DNA of 64,000 nucleotides from Terriglobia bacterium (lineage in GTDB: Bacteria; Acidobacteriota; Terriglobia; Terriglobales; Acidobacteriaceae). The notes beneath the pieces were generated by a model that was given only the letters and a program-made list of their open reading frames with translations, ran no database searches and was not told the origin of the DNA. A program made the position numbers and the translations under genes. Positions within the stretch are counted from its first letter, which is position 1. Each line of letters opens with the position of its first letter. Shown piece after piece: positions 19,015 through 27,577 of the stretch. The stretch is from assembly GCA_020072845.1 (NCBI GenBank), contig JAIQGF010000016.1, forward strand, positions 1 to 64,000. Direction: 5' to 3'.

Positions 19015-20088
19015 TTTCTTCAGATCCTGGGCGATGTGCTGGCCGTGGAAGCGGCCGTTCTCGATGAAAATTTCGCTGGTGTTGGAGCCGGCAACGATGA
19101 CGCCCGCCACATAAATGCCGGACACGTTGGTTTCGAGCGTCTCCCGGTTGACGATGGGGCGGCACTCCTCGGGCGTAAGCTGCACGCCGAGACTGCGCAG
19201 GAACTCGTAATCCGGGTGATAGCCGGTGAGCGCAAAAACGAAATCGTTTTTCAGGCGCACTTCGCCGCGATTTGCCCACAGCCAGCCGGCAATGCTACGG
19301 GTCTGGATGACAACCGACTCAGGCAGAATCTCCTTGACCACGGTGCGGAAGTAGGCGGTGATTTCGCCGTTCTTGATGCGGTTCTCGATGTCAGGCTTGA
19401 TCCAATACTTGACATGCGGGTGCAGGGCTTCTTCACGGTGGACGAGGGTGACGCGTGCGCCGTGCCGCCAGAGTTCCAGCGCGGCGATGGCGGCGGAGTT
19501 CTTGCCGCCGATAACCAGCACGTCGCGGCCGAAGAACGGGTGCGGCTCGCGATAATAATGGAAGACCTTGGGCAGGTCCTCGCCGGGGATCTGCATGAGG
19601 TTGGGCAGGTCGTAATAGCCGGTGGCGACGACCAGCTTGCGGGCACGATATTCGGCGCGGCGGCCGGGGACGTGGCGTTTTTCTGGACCTTCCAGCGCGC
19701 CGAGAATGTCGGCCTCGACGGTCGAGGTGCGGACCAGGAAATCGCCGTCGCTGCCCGAGACCTCGTCCACGCGCTCGTACTGGCGGACGTCGAGGCGGTA
19801 GTGCTCGGCGACCTTGCGGTAGTACTCCAGCGCCTCCTCGCGCGTGGGCTTGACGTTGGCGCTGGGGAAAGGGATGTCGCCGATTTCCAACAATTCTGGC
19901 GTGGTGAAGAAGGTCATGTTCGCCGGGTAATGGAAGAGCGAATTGACCAGGCAGCCTTTGTCAATGAGCAGCACGCGAAAGCCGGCGCGCTGCGTCTCGA
20001 TGGCGGAGGCCAGGCCGCTGGGGCCGGCGCCGATGACGAGGAGGTCGAACTTCTGGGTGTTGTCGGGAGGCACGGGGATTGGATTCAC
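18991..20088 (-). CDS. ypdA: YpdA-family bacillithiol disulfide reductase-like flavoprotein
   Basis: The 365-aa protein has an FAD-binding GAGPSGLASAIE near the N-terminus, LIDKGCLVNSLFHYPANMTFFTT (a hallmark of YpdA/Bdr), an NAD(P)H site VLVIGGKNSAAIAALELWR and the C-terminal FAD segment GIYVAGVIVAG. Family members reduce bacillithiol disulfide with NADPH. This implies that the organism makes bacillithiol or a related thiol. The start is the GTG at 20088. The longer frame to 20157 is encoded by heptad repeats. The C-terminal six residues also come from a repeat block. Confidence 0.88.
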   Translation of the reverse strand: MNPIPVPPDNTQKFDLLVIGAGPSGLASAIETQRAGFRVLLIDKGCLVNSLFHYPANMTFFTTPELLEIGDIPFPSANVKPTREEALEYYRKVAEHYRLDVRQYERVDEVSGSDGDFLVRTSTVEADILGALEGPEKRHVPGRRAEYRARKLVVATGYYDLPNLMQIPGEDLPKVFHYYREPHPFFGRDVLVIGGKNSAAIAALELWRHGARVTLVHREEALHPHVKYWIKPDIENRIKNGEITAYFRTVVKEILPESVVIQTRSIAGWLWANRGEVRLKNDFVFALTGYHPDYEFLRSLGVQLTPEECRPIVNRETLETNVSGIYVAGVIVAGSNTSEIFIENGRFHGQHIAQDLKKKLSALSS

Positions 20089-20124
20089 GAGGCGGGATTG
20101 TCGAATGGCAGAATTTTGGAGATA

Positions 20125-20157
20125 AGTGCCGAGTACTGAGTACCTAGTACCGAGCAA
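20125..20157. repeat. GTACTGA/GTACCGA heptad arm upstream of ypdA
   Basis: Four to five units in 7-bp register. The matching inverse arm (TCGGTAC units) is at 20244-20271, so the divergent ypdA/fumC promoter region at 20158-20243 sits between two complementary arms. Confidence 0.75.
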
Positions 20158-20180
20158 GAACGCCCACGCATGTCACCCAG

Positions 20181-20200
20181 TTGTGTGCTCCAGCGCACAA
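20181..20200 (+). promoter_or_regulatory. Inverted repeat centred at about -41.5 of the fumC promoter
   Basis: TTGTGTGC and GCGCACAA (7 of 8 positions complementary) are separated by TCCA. The centre lies 41.5 bp before the start site predicted from the TATAAT at 20220, the usual place for a class II activator. The TGTG-to-CACA gap is 10 bp, not the 8 bp of a CRP site. Confidence 0.45.
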
Positions 20201-20219
20201 TCACCTGGCCCGTGAGGAC

Positions 20220-20225
20220 TATAAT
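20220..20225 (+). promoter_or_regulatory. Consensus -10 box (TATAAT) for fumC
   Basis: A perfect TATAAT 62 nt before the fumC ATG. The -35 region (20197-20202) is poor, which fits activator dependence. Confidence 0.6.
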
Positions 20226-20243
20226 TTTCCCGGCATAATTGCA

Positions 20244-20271
20244 GCACTCGGTACTCGGTACTCGGTACTCA
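20244..20271. repeat. TCGGTAC heptad arm in the fumC leader
   Basis: Three perfect ACTCGGT/TCGGTAC units, complementary to the arm at 20125-20157, lie in the fumC 5' untranslated region just before its Shine-Dalgarno. Confidence 0.75.
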
Positions 20272-20286
20272 TTTCAGGAGCGCGAT

Positions 20287-21693
20287 ATGGCAACCACGGT
20301 AGAGAAGCCGCGCACGCGCGTTGAATCCGACAGCATGGGCAAGATCGAGGTGCCCGCCAACGTTTACTGGGGCGCGCAGACGCAGCGCTCGCTGATTCAC
20401 TTCAACATCGGCCGCGACACCATGCCGCCGGAGCTGATCCGGGCGTTCGGCATCCTGAAAAAAGCGTGCGCGCTGGTCAACCAGGACCTGGGAAAACTGC
20501 CGCCGGACAAAGCGAAACTGATCGCGCAGGCGGCCGACGAGGTGATCGCCGGCAAGCTCAACGACCAGTTTCCTCTGCGCATCTGGCAGACGGGCAGCGG
20601 CACCCAGACCAACATGAACGTGAACGAGGTGATCTCCAACCGCGCCATCGAAATGGCGGGCGGGGAGATGGGGTCGAAGAAGCCGATCCACCCCAACGAT
20701 CACGTCAACATGTCGCAATCGTCGAATGACACGTTTCCGGCGGCGATGCACATCGCGGCGGCGGAGCGCGTGAAGAGGGCGCTGATCCCGGCGCTGAAGA
20801 CGGTGCAGCAGGCGATCGAGCGCAAAGCGAAGGCATTCGACAGCATCGTGAAGATCGGGCGCACGCACCTGCAGGACGCGGTGCCGCTCACCATCGGGCA
20901 GGAGTTTGGCGGGTGGGCGAGCCTGGTGGAGCGCGACATCCGGCGGCTGGAGATGGTGCTCGAAGGTTTGTACGAGCTGGCGATCGGCGGGACGGCAGTG
21001 GGTACGGGCCTGAACACGCATCCGGAATTTGCCGAGCGGGCCGCAAAGAAGATCGCCGAACTGACCGGACTTCCCTTCCGCTCGCATCCCAACAAGTTCG
21101 CGGCGCTGTCGGCGCACGATGAAGTGGTGTTCGCGCAGGGAGCGATGGAGACGCTAGCGGCGTCCATGGTGAAAATCTCCAACGACATTCGCTGGCTGGC
21201 GTCGGGGCCGCGCTGCGGGCTGGGCGAGTTGACGATTCCGGAGAATGAGCCGGGATCGTCCATCATGCCGGGCAAGGTGAACCCCACGCAGTGCGAGGCC
21301 ATGACCATGGTGTGCGCGCAGGTGCACGGGGCGACGGCGGCGGTGGGCTTCGCCGGGTCGCAGGGAAACTTCGAACTCAACGTATTCAAGCCGGTGATCA
21401 TTTACAACTTCCTGCACTCGGTGACGCTGATCACCGACGCCTGCCACGGATTTGTCGAGTTCATGATCGACGGCATCGAAGTGAACCGCGACAAAGTGGA
21501 TTGGTACGTGAAGAACTCGCTCATGCTGGTGACCGCGCTCGCGCCCAAGATTGGGTATGACAACGCCGCGAAAGTGGCGCACACAGCGCACGTGGAGCAC
21601 AGCAGCTTGAAGGAAGCGGCGGTGAAGATGGGCTTCCTGACGGCGGATGAGTTTGACAAGCTGGTGAAACCGGAGACGATGACTCATCCGTAG
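20287..21693 (+). CDS. fumC: Fumarate hydratase, class II
   Basis: Homotetrameric iron-independent TCA-cycle enzyme interconverting fumarate and L-malate. The 468-aa protein has all family blocks: [48 protein letters not shown] and the signature [16 protein letters not shown]. The ATG at 20287 has a Shine-Dalgarno (AGGAG). A longer frame begins in the heptad repeat and is rejected. A strong intrinsic terminator follows at 21753. Confidence 0.97.
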   Translation: MATTVEKPRTRVESDSMGKIEVPANVYWGAQTQRSLIHFNIGRDTMPPELIRAFGILKKACALVNQDLGKLPPDKAKLIAQAADEVIAGKLNDQFPLRIWQTGSGTQTNMNVNEVISNRAIEMAGGEMGSKKPIHPNDHVNMSQSSNDTFPAAMHIAAAERVKRALIPALKTVQQAIERKAKAFDSIVKIGRTHLQDAVPLTIGQEFGGWASLVERDIRRLEMVLEGLYELAIGGTAVGTGLNTHPEFAERAAKKIAELTGLPFRSHPNKFAALSAHDEVVFAQGAMETLAASMVKISNDIRWLASGPRCGLGELTIPENEPGSSIMPGKVNPTQCEAMTMVCAQVHGATAAVGFAGSQGNFELNVFKPVIIYNFLHSVTLITDACHGFVEFMIDGIEVNRDKVDWYVKNSLMLVTALAPKIGYDNAAKVAHTAHVEHSSLKEAAVKMGFLTADEFDKLVKPETMTHP

Positions 21694-21699
21694 GAAAAA

Positions 21700-21821
21700 T
21701 TAACCACGGATCGCCACGGATAAACACGGATCGGAAAAAGATAAGGGAAGAGACGCGCCGGAACGTTGGCGCGTTTTGTTTCTTGTTCTGATCCGTGGGA
21801 ATCCGTGGGAATCCGTGGTTA
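21700..21821. repeat. ACCACGGAT inverted block around the fumC terminator
   Basis: Units of the form ACCACGGAT/ACACGGATC on the left face ATCCGTGGGA/ATCCGTGGTT units on the right. Between them sits the fumC terminator. The right arm abuts the stop codon of the convergent VOC gene. The same theme recurs at 33418-33487. Confidence 0.75.
21753..21785 (+). terminator. Rho-independent terminator of fumC
   Basis: ACGCGCC (21753-21759), loop GGAACGTT and GGCGCGT (21768-21774) form a perfect 7-bp stem, followed by TTTGTTTCTTG. Confidence 0.8.
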
Positions 21822-22202
21822 AGTCTTCTTCGGCGGCTGCCAGAGTTCGATCTTGTTGCCCTCGGGATCCACGATCCAGGCGAAGCGGCCGTAGTCGTAG
21901 TCCTCGCGTCCGAGGATTTCTATGCCTTCGGATTGAAGCCCGGCGATGACGGCGTCCATGTCGGCGACGCGGTAGTTGATCATCACCGCGGATTTGCTGG
22001 GGTCGAAGTAGTCTGTGTTCTCTTTGAACAGCGACCAGTAGGTGTGGGCTTCCTCGCCGGTTGCGCTGTCCTTCCAGGGGAAGTCCACCGATTGCAGATC
22101 GGGCATGTGTTTCATGCCGAGGTGTTTTTCGTACCAGGCGTACATCGCCTGCGGGTCCTTCGCCTTGATGAAAATGCCGCCGATGCCGGTAACGCGTTTC
22201 AT
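21819..22202 (-). CDS. VOC superfamily protein (glyoxalase-like)
   Basis: The 127-aa protein begins with GIGGIFIKAKDPQAMYAWYEKHLGM and ends FAWIVDPEGNKIELWQPP, the classic single-unit VOC layout with two beta-alpha-beta-beta-beta halves. Likely metal ligands include the final Glu (NKIELW). The substrate is unknown. It is convergent with fumC and downstream of fabH, separated from the latter by an octad block. Confidence 0.85.
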   Translation of the reverse strand: MKRVTGIGGIFIKAKDPQAMYAWYEKHLGMKHMPDLQSVDFPWKDSATGEEAHTYWSLFKENTDYFDPSKSAVMINYRVADMDAVIAGLQSEGIEILGREDYDYGRFAWIVDPEGNKIELWQPPKKT

Positions 22203-22203
22203 A

Positions 22204-22236
22204 GGTCCATCAGTCTCTCGGTCTTTCGGTCTTTCG
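22204..22236 (+). repeat. NNNTCRGT octad repeats between fabH and the VOC gene
   Basis: Four octads (CCATCAGT, CTCTCGGT, CTTTCGGT and a truncated CTTTCG) exactly span the gap between the VOC start codon and the fabH stop codon. No inverted arm is present. Confidence 0.75.
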
Positions 22237-23238
22237 TCAATACGCCCAGCGCAACAGCGTCGCGCCCGTCGTAAACCCGGCGCCCACCGAGGCCAGCAGC
22301 ACCAGGCTTCCCTTTTTCAGCTTGCCTTCGTCAATGGCAGTCTGCATGGCGAGCGGCACGGTGGCGGCGGTGGTGTTGCCGAAGCGGTCGATATTGATGA
22401 TGGGCGCTTCCGCGCGGAGGCCGAGACGCTCAGCGGTGGCGGTCATGATGCGCTTGTTGGCCTGGTGCGGAATGAAGCAGTCTACGTCCTTGGGGGTGAG
22501 GCCGTTGCGCTTGAGCAAGCGCTCGCAGACATCGGCCATGTTGCGGATCGCATACTTGAACACGGACTGGCCGTCCTGGTGGACGAAATGCATTTTCTTG
22601 TCCACGGTCTCGTGCGACGAGGGATTCAGGCTGCCGCCCCCGGGCATATAGAGCGAGCAGCCGCCGGCGCCGTCCACGTAATGCAGGAAATCGATCAAGC
22701 CGGCGTCCTCGCCTTCCGACGCGGGTTCCAAGAGCACGGCGCCGGCGCCGTCGCCGAAGATGATGCAGGTAGCACGATCGGTGTAGTCGATGATTGATGA
22801 CATCACGTCGGCGCCGATGACCAGCACTTTCTTGTGTGCGCCGCTGTTGATGAACTGCGCTCCGGCCTGCAAGGCGTACACGAAAGCGGAGCAGGCGGCG
22901 GAAAGATCGAAGCCCCAGGCGCCTTTCGCGCCCAGCTTGTGCTGCACCAGGCATGCGGTCGAGGGGAAAAACATGTCGGGGGTGACCGTGCCGACGATGA
23001 TGGCCTCGATCTCCTCGGGTGCGATGCCCCGTTTCAGCAGGGCGCACTTGGCGGCTTCGAAAGCAAGATCGCTGGCGGCCACGCCCTTGTCGACGAGATG
23101 GCGCTCGCGGATACCGGTGCGCTCCATGATCCACTGGTCGCTGGTTTCCACCATCTTTTCCAGGTCCTGATTGGAGAGGACACGCGGAGGAACGTAGGTG
23201 CCAAGGGAGGTGATCTTCGCCCGAATGGGAGTATTCAA
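22237..23238 (-). CDS. fabH: 3-oxoacyl-[acyl-carrier-protein] synthase III
   Basis: Condenses acetyl-CoA (or a branched starter) with malonyl-ACP to start fatty-acid synthesis. The 333-aa protein has the thiolase-fold catalytic triad: Cys in [12 protein letters not shown], His in IPHQANKRI and Asn in [14 protein letters not shown]. The substrate-gate region [15 protein letters not shown] is typical. The start is a TTG at 23238 with a GGAG Shine-Dalgarno. The frame open further upstream to 23565 runs through the SRP RNA gene and is not coding. Confidence 0.95.
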   Translation of the reverse strand: MNTPIRAKITSLGTYVPPRVLSNQDLEKMVETSDQWIMERTGIRERHLVDKGVAASDLAFEAAKCALLKRGIAPEEIEAIIVGTVTPDMFFPSTACLVQHKLGAKGAWGFDLSAACSAFVYALQAGAQFINSGAHKKVLVIGADVMSSIIDYTDRATCIIFGDGAGAVLLEPASEGEDAGLIDFLHYVDGAGGCSLYMPGGGSLNPSSHETVDKKMHFVHQDGQSVFKYAIRNMADVCERLLKRNGLTPKDVDCFIPHQANKRIMTATAERLGLRAEAPIINIDRFGNTTAATVPLAMQTAIDEGKLKKGSLVLLASVGAGFTTGATLLRWAY

Positions 23239-23367
23239 TGAGGTCTCCGTTTCGCAGCCGCGCGTCCCGAGTTGCGAGTCGCAAGCGCCCACCGATCCGG
23301 GCGTCGTGATTCGGGACTGAGGACCCGCGCAAAAACAGACATTCTGAACGAAAGGGGCGGGTGTGTC

Positions 23368-23391
23368 CAAAATAAAAAGCCGGACACCGGC
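23368..23391 (-). terminator. Terminator of the SRP RNA gene
   Basis: On the minus strand GCCGG-TGT-CCGGC is followed by TTTTTATTTT, immediately after the SRP RNA. The same stem may also be part of the RNA's closing helix. Confidence 0.7.
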
Positions 23392-23486
23392 GAACCCGCT
23401 GCGCACGTAAGAGCCCGTTACCGTTGCTTCCTTCCGGACCTGGCGGGATTGGCGGGAATACGTCGCGCGGGGCCGATGCCCGACAC
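23383..23486 (-). ncRNA. ffs: Signal recognition particle RNA (4.5S type, small bacterial)
   Basis: The minus strand contains the universally conserved domain IV motif GTCCGGAAGGAAGCAAC (GGAA tetraloop plus the asymmetric internal loop), flanked by complementary GC-rich arms. CCCGCGCGACGT on the 5' side pairs with ACGTGCGCAGCGGG on the 3' side. Length is about 104 nt, as in bacteria with the short SRP RNA. A TAGAAT box precedes the 5' end and a T-tract hairpin follows. It scaffolds Ffh, whose receptor FtsY is encoded at 42235-43191. Ends are approximate. Confidence 0.88.
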
Positions 23487-23491
23487 GGTTG

Positions 23492-23497
23492 ATTCTA
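23492..23497 (-). promoter_or_regulatory. -10 box (TAGAAT) for the SRP RNA
   Basis: Read on the minus strand, TAGAAT lies 6-7 bp before the expected RNA 5' end. The -35 region is weak. Confidence 0.55.
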
Positions 23498-23520
23498 ACA
23501 TTCGCGCGACGGCGTGATCG

Positions 23521-23593
23521 TTGTCGGTTTTCGGTCGTCGGTTTTCGGTAAATGAGAACCGACAACCGTTAACCGATAACCCTGTGCCACAAT
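23521..23593 (+). promoter_or_regulatory. TTTTCGG heptad inverted block ending at an extended -10 box
   Basis: Heptads of TTGTCGG/TTTTCGG and their inverse (ACCGACA, ACCGTTA, ACCGATA) occupy 23521-23580. TGC-CACAAT follows at 23585-23593, ending 7 nt before the GTG start at 23600. The message is probably leaderless. Confidence 0.6.
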
Positions 23594-23599
23594 AGCGCT

Positions 23600-25852
23600 G
23601 TGCCCGGCGGCGAAAAACTCGAGTTCATCTCCATCCTGACGCCACCCGCGGCCCGGCAGGCGCCCACCTTCCGCAACACCATCGAGCAGTATTTCCAGAT
23701 TTCGCTCTTCCTGCTGGTGACCACCGGGTTCGTGACGCTGACCATGACGGGGCGGCTGGACGCGGTTTCGTTGGTGACGGTCTCCGCGGCGCTGCTGCTG
23801 CGCGCTTACCTGATGCTGCGCGGGCGCACGCTGCAGATTCCCGAGCGCTGGACGTCGTACCTGACGCTGTTTTACGTGTTGTTCTACGCCGCCGACATTT
23901 TCCTCGTCTCCGGCAGTTACGTGGACGCCACCGTGCACCTGGTGCTGTTCGTCATGGTGGTGAAGATTTTCTCGGTGCAGCGCAACCGCGACCACCTCTA
24001 CCTGGCGATCCTTTCGTTTCTCGAAGTGCTGGCGGCGGCGGTGCTGACGGTGGACACGGTATTTTTCGGCGCGTTCTGCGCGTTCATGCTGCTGGCGGTG
24101 GCGACGTTTATCAGCATGGAGATGAAGCGCTCGGCGGAGGCCGCGTCGCATGCGCTGCCGGCGCCGGCGGTGCCCAACCCTGCGCGGCGGATGATGCGCT
24201 CGCTCTCCAGTATCGCGCTGCTGATTACGGCGTCGGTGGTGCTGGGAGCGGCGGCGATTTTCTTCGTCCTGCCGCGGCTGTCGGCGGGCTACCTGAGCGC
24301 CTATGCGCCGCGCAACGAGTTCGTCAGCGGATTCAGCGACCACGTGCAATTGGGCGAGATCGGGCGCATCAAGCAGTCGGACACGGTGGTCATGCACATC
24401 GAGATCGAGGGCGACCGCGGCGCCTACGCCGACCTGAAGTGGCGCGGCGTGGCGCTGGCGGAGTTCAACGGCAAGGAGTGGAAGAACCCGGTGTCGAGCA
24501 CGATGGAGGCGATGACGTCCAACCCGCGCTACGACCCGGAAGTCCGCCTGACTGGCATGGGGCGCTATAACTTGTCGCTGGCCCAGACCAACGCGCGGAA
24601 CCTGCCGGTCGACCGCAGCGGACTGCGGCCACTGTCCTACAAAGTCCTGATGGAGCCGATCGGGACCAACGTGCTGTTTTTGGCGCCGGTGCCGATCAGC
24701 GTGCTAGGTCGGATCGCGGAAATCGGGGTGGACGACAGCGGCGCGGTGTACAACCTGGACCGCAACCGCATGACGGAGAGCTACACCGCGTCGTCGCTGT
24801 GGGGGCAGCCGGGCGCGGAACGGCTGCGGCGGCCGGCCGGCAAGGTTCCGGCCGACATCACCATGATCTACCTCCGGCTCCCGGGGCGTGTGGACCGGCG
24901 GGTAACCGAACTGGCGCAGCAGATCACGGCGGGTGCGGGAACGGATTACGAGAAGGCGTCGGCGATCGAGCTCTACCTGCGCACCCGTTACGGCTACAGC
25001 CTGCAGATGGCGACTACGCCGCCGCCGGACCCGCTGGTGTATTTCCTGTTCGAACGCAAGGAAGGGCATTGCGAGTATTTCGCGTCAGCCATGGCGGTGA
25101 TGCTGCGCACGCTGGGAATCCCGGCGCGGATCGTGAACGGCTTCCGCGGCGGCGAATACAACGACCTGACGGGCAGCTACATCGTGCGCGGACGCGACGC
25201 GCACTCCTGGGTGGAGGCGTACATTCCGGGCTACGCCTGGGTGAGCTTCGATCCGACGCCGGCGGATCCGAAACTGGTGGTCGGGAGCATGCACCGCTTC
25301 CTGCTTTACCTGGACGCGGCGCGCGAGTTCTGGCGCGAGTGGGTGATTAACTACGACTTCCTGCACCAGCGCACGCTCACCATCACGGCAATGGCGCACG
25401 GACGCACGGTGGGCGACCAGGCACGCACCTGGCTCCGCCGCCATTATCAAGACTTGGTGGCGCGGGCGCGCCGCGTGCACAGCGATGCCGAGCGCAGTCC
25501 GCGCACGTGGGCGATGGGCGCGCTGCTGACGATGATGCTGTGCGTGCTGCTGGCGAACGCGGCACGCATCTGGAGAGCGGCGCACCGGCACCGGGTGGCG
25601 CGCAACCCGGTGAAGGCTCCGGGCGCCGCAGCCAGCATCTGGTACGCACGCATGATCCGGTCGCTGGACAGAAAAGGATTTCCCAAGAAGCCGGCGCAGA
25701 CGCCGCGCGAGTTCGTGGCCAGCATTCCGGACCCGCCGCTGCATGATTCCGTGGCGGCGTTCACGCGGCATTACGAGCGGGCGCGGTTTGGCAAATCGCC
25801 GGAGGACGCGGCGAGGCTGCCGGAGATCTTCGAGGAAATCAAGGCGAAATAG
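23600..25852 (+). CDS. Transglutaminase-like membrane protein (TgpA type, DUF3488-transglutaminase-DUF4129)
   Basis: The 750-aa protein has five or six TM segments in the first 190 residues (DUF3488), a further TM near residue 205, and then a large extracytoplasmic domain. The transglutaminase core has the Cys-His-Asp triad in GHCEYFASAMAVMLRTLGIPAR, RDAHSWVEAYI and WVSFDPTPADP. A late TM (ALLTMMLCVLLANAARIW) and a cytoplasmic DUF4129-like tail (TPREFVASIPDPP) complete the family layout. Relatives are essential in some bacteria and sit near MoxR/DUF58 genes, which are absent here. The start is a GTG with no Shine-Dalgarno. Confidence 0.9.
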   Translation: MPGGEKLEFISILTPPAARQAPTFRNTIEQYFQISLFLLVTTGFVTLTMTGRLDAVSLVTVSAALLLRAYLMLRGRTLQIPERWTSYLTLFYVLFYAADIFLVSGSYVDATVHLVLFVMVVKIFSVQRNRDHLYLAILSFLEVLAAAVLTVDTVFFGAFCAFMLLAVATFISMEMKRSAEAASHALPAPAVPNPARRMMRSLSSIALLITASVVLGAAAIFFVLPRLSAGYLSAYAPRNEFVSGFSDHVQLGEIGRIKQSDTVVMHIEIEGDRGAYADLKWRGVALAEFNGKEWKNPVSSTMEAMTSNPRYDPEVRLTGMGRYNLSLAQTNARNLPVDRSGLRPLSYKVLMEPIGTNVLFLAPVPISVLGRIAEIGVDDSGAVYNLDRNRMTESYTASSLWGQPGAERLRRPAGKVPADITMIYLRLPGRVDRRVTELAQQITAGAGTDYEKASAIELYLRTRYGYSLQMATTPPPDPLVYFLFERKEGHCEYFASAMAVMLRTLGIPARIVNGFRGGEYNDLTGSYIVRGRDAHSWVEAYIPGYAWVSFDPTPADPKLVVGSMHRFLLYLDAAREFWREWVINYDFLHQRTLTITAMAHGRTVGDQARTWLRRHYQDLVARARRVHSDAERSPRTWAMGALLTMMLCVLLANAARIWRAAHRHRVARNPVKAPGAAASIWYARMIRSLDRKGFPKKPAQTPREFVASIPDPPLHDSVAAFTRHYERARFGKSPEDAARLPEIFEEIKAK

Positions 25853-25940
25853 TACCGAGTACTGAGTACCGAGTACTGAGCTTCGACAGCGTTTTGCTTT
25901 TACTCGGTACTCAGTACTCGGTACTCAGTACTGCTACAAT
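25853..25940 (+). promoter_or_regulatory. GTACTGA heptad inverted block ending at an extended -10 box for rimO
   Basis: GTACTGA/GTACCGA heptads begin directly at the upstream stop codon. After a 22-bp centre the inverse arm (CTCGGTA, CTCAGTA) runs to 25931 and merges with TGC-TACAAT (25932-25940). The ATG is 12 nt further on, so the leader would be about 5 nt. Confidence 0.65.
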
Positions 25941-25951
25941 TGAAGCACCGC

Positions 25952-27457
25952 ATGCCTGACCAGCCGGTCACCCTCGAAAAACCCATTGCTTCTGAGCAGG
26001 ACGCGCCAAAGACGCGGCCGCAGAAGGTTGGATTCGTGTCCCTGGGCTGCCCCAAGAACCTTGTGGACTCCGAAGTCATGATGGGCATGCTGGCGCAGGC
26101 TGGCGCGGAGATCACGGCGCGGGCCGAAGACGCCGACGTGATCGTGGTGAATACCTGCTCCTTCATCGAAAGCGCGCAGCAGGAATCGGTGAACACCATC
26201 CTGGAAATGGCGCGCCACAAAACCAACGGCCGCGCGCGCAAGCTGGTGGTCGCCGGGTGCTTGGTGGAGCGCTTCCGCAACGAGATCCGGACGGACATTC
26301 CGGACGTGGACGCGGTGGTGGGAACGGGGGAGCTGCCGAAGATTCTGGAAGCAACTGGGCTGCAGTCGCCAGGCGCCGGTCGCCAGGAAAGCAGCTCGCC
26401 ATTTGTGATTCTGGGCGGTAATGGACGCGCCGAAGGACAAGCACGCGAGCAGGCGGGACGGTTTTCGCGTGAGGCATGGGACGGCGCGATTGCGGACTTG
26501 CCGAATTACCTTTACGACGAGACCACGCCGCGAATGCTGGCGACGCCGCGCGCCTCGGCGTACATCAAGATTGCCGAGGGCTGCGATCACCCGTGCAGCT
26601 TCTGCATCATCCCGCAGCTTCGCGGCAAATTCCGCTCGCGGCGCTTCGAGTCGGTAATCGCCGAGGCGGAGCGGCTGGCGCGTGGCGGCGTGCGCGAGAT
26701 CACGCTCATCGGCCAGGACACCACCTGCTACGGCGAAGATTTCGGACTCAAGGACGGGCTGGCGCTGCTGCTGGAAAAGCTGGCCGGAATCGAAGAGCTG
26801 CGCTGGATCCGGTTCCTGTACGCGTACCCCAACAAGATCACCGGGCGCCTGCTGGAGACGATCGCGGCGCAGGAGAAGGTCTGCTCGTACATGGACGTGC
26901 CGCTGCAGCACGCATCGGCAACGGTGCTGAAGCGCATGAAACGCGGCGGCGGCGCGGAGTTGTTCCTGCGCTCGATCGAGAAAATGCGCCGCACCATTCC
27001 CGACCTGACGCTGCGCACCTCCTTCATCGTCGGCTTCCCCGGCGAGACGGAGCGCGAATTCGACGAGCTGTGCGATTTCGTGCGCGAGGCGCAGTTCGAC
27101 TGGATGGGCGCGTTTGCCTACTCCGACCAGGAGGGCGCCAGCGCGCACGAGCTAGGCAAGAAGGTTCCGCCGGCGGAGATCGAACGGCGGCGGCGGAAGC
27201 TGATGCAAATGCAGAAAACCATCAGCCGCAAACGGAAAAAGGCGCTGCTCGGACGCCAGTTCGACCTGCTGATCGAAGGCCCGTCGAGCGAGACCGAGTT
27301 GCTGTGGGAAGGCCGCACGCCGATGCACGCGCCGGAAATTGACGGCAAGGTGTTCATCAGCGACTTTGCCGACGAGTCGGAACTGGAGCCGGGAACGTTT
27401 CACCGGTGCGAGATCACGGAAGCGCATGAGTACGACCTAGTCGCGCGGATTCTCTAA
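25952..27457 (+). CDS. rimO: Ribosomal protein S12 methylthiotransferase
   Basis: Radical-SAM enzyme that methylthiolates the conserved Asp of ribosomal protein S12. The 501-aa protein has an N-terminal MTTase domain with its three cluster Cys (LGCPKN, NTCSF, AGCLV), the radical-SAM CxxxCxxC in CDHPCSFCII and a C-terminal TRAM-like domain from about 425. A frame back to a TTG at 25940 is less likely. Between the first two domains lies a poorly conserved insert partly encoded by GTCGCCA/GGCGCCG heptads (about 26368-26392), which looks like a repeat absorbed into the frame. The stop codon TAA is followed directly by TTTGTAA heptads. Confidence 0.93.
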   Translation: MPDQPVTLEKPIASEQDAPKTRPQKVGFVSLGCPKNLVDSEVMMGMLAQAGAEITARAEDADVIVVNTCSFIESAQQESVNTILEMARHKTNGRARKLVVAGCLVERFRNEIRTDIPDVDAVVGTGELPKILEATGLQSPGAGRQESSSPFVILGGNGRAEGQAREQAGRFSREAWDGAIADLPNYLYDETTPRMLATPRASAYIKIAEGCDHPCSFCIIPQLRGKFRSRRFESVIAEAERLARGGVREITLIGQDTTCYGEDFGLKDGLALLLEKLAGIEELRWIRFLYAYPNKITGRLLETIAAQEKVCSYMDVPLQHASATVLKRMKRGGGAELFLRSIEKMRRTIPDLTLRTSFIVGFPGETEREFDELCDFVREAQFDWMGAFAYSDQEGASAHELGKKVPPAEIERRRRKLMQMQKTISRKRKKALLGRQFDLLIEGPSSETELLWEGRTPMHAPEIDGKVFISDFADESELEPGTFHRCEITEAHEYDLVARIL

Positions 27458-27490
27458 TTTGTAATTTGCAATTGGTAATTTGTAATCGGC
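27458..27490 (+). repeat. GTAATTT heptad repeats after rimO
   Basis: Units TTTGTAA/TTGGTAA in 7-bp register directly follow the stop codon. A single inverse unit (AAATTACAAAT) occurs at 27533-27543, before the yacG promoter. Confidence 0.7.
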
Positions 27491-27561
27491 CGGCTCGGGA
27501 CCTTCGCTGGCTTCTCTACTGCCTCTGGTTTGAAAATTACAAATCGCCGACGTGCATCCCA

Positions 27562-27567
27562 TAAAAT
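27562..27567 (+). promoter_or_regulatory. -10 box (TAAAAT) for yacG-pgpA
   Basis: TAAAAT ends 10 nt before the yacG ATG at 27578, implying a leader of only a few nucleotides. Confidence 0.4.
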
Positions 27568-27577
27568 AGGGTCAATC

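Noticed and set aside
20181-20200. CRP-binding site
   Set aside because: The TGTG-to-CACA distance is 10 bp where CRP sites have 8, so only a generic inverted repeat is claimed.
22237-23565. Extended fabH frame through 23239-23565
   Set aside because: The extension crosses the SRP RNA gene and its terminator. The TTG at 23238 has a Shine-Dalgarno and matches family length.
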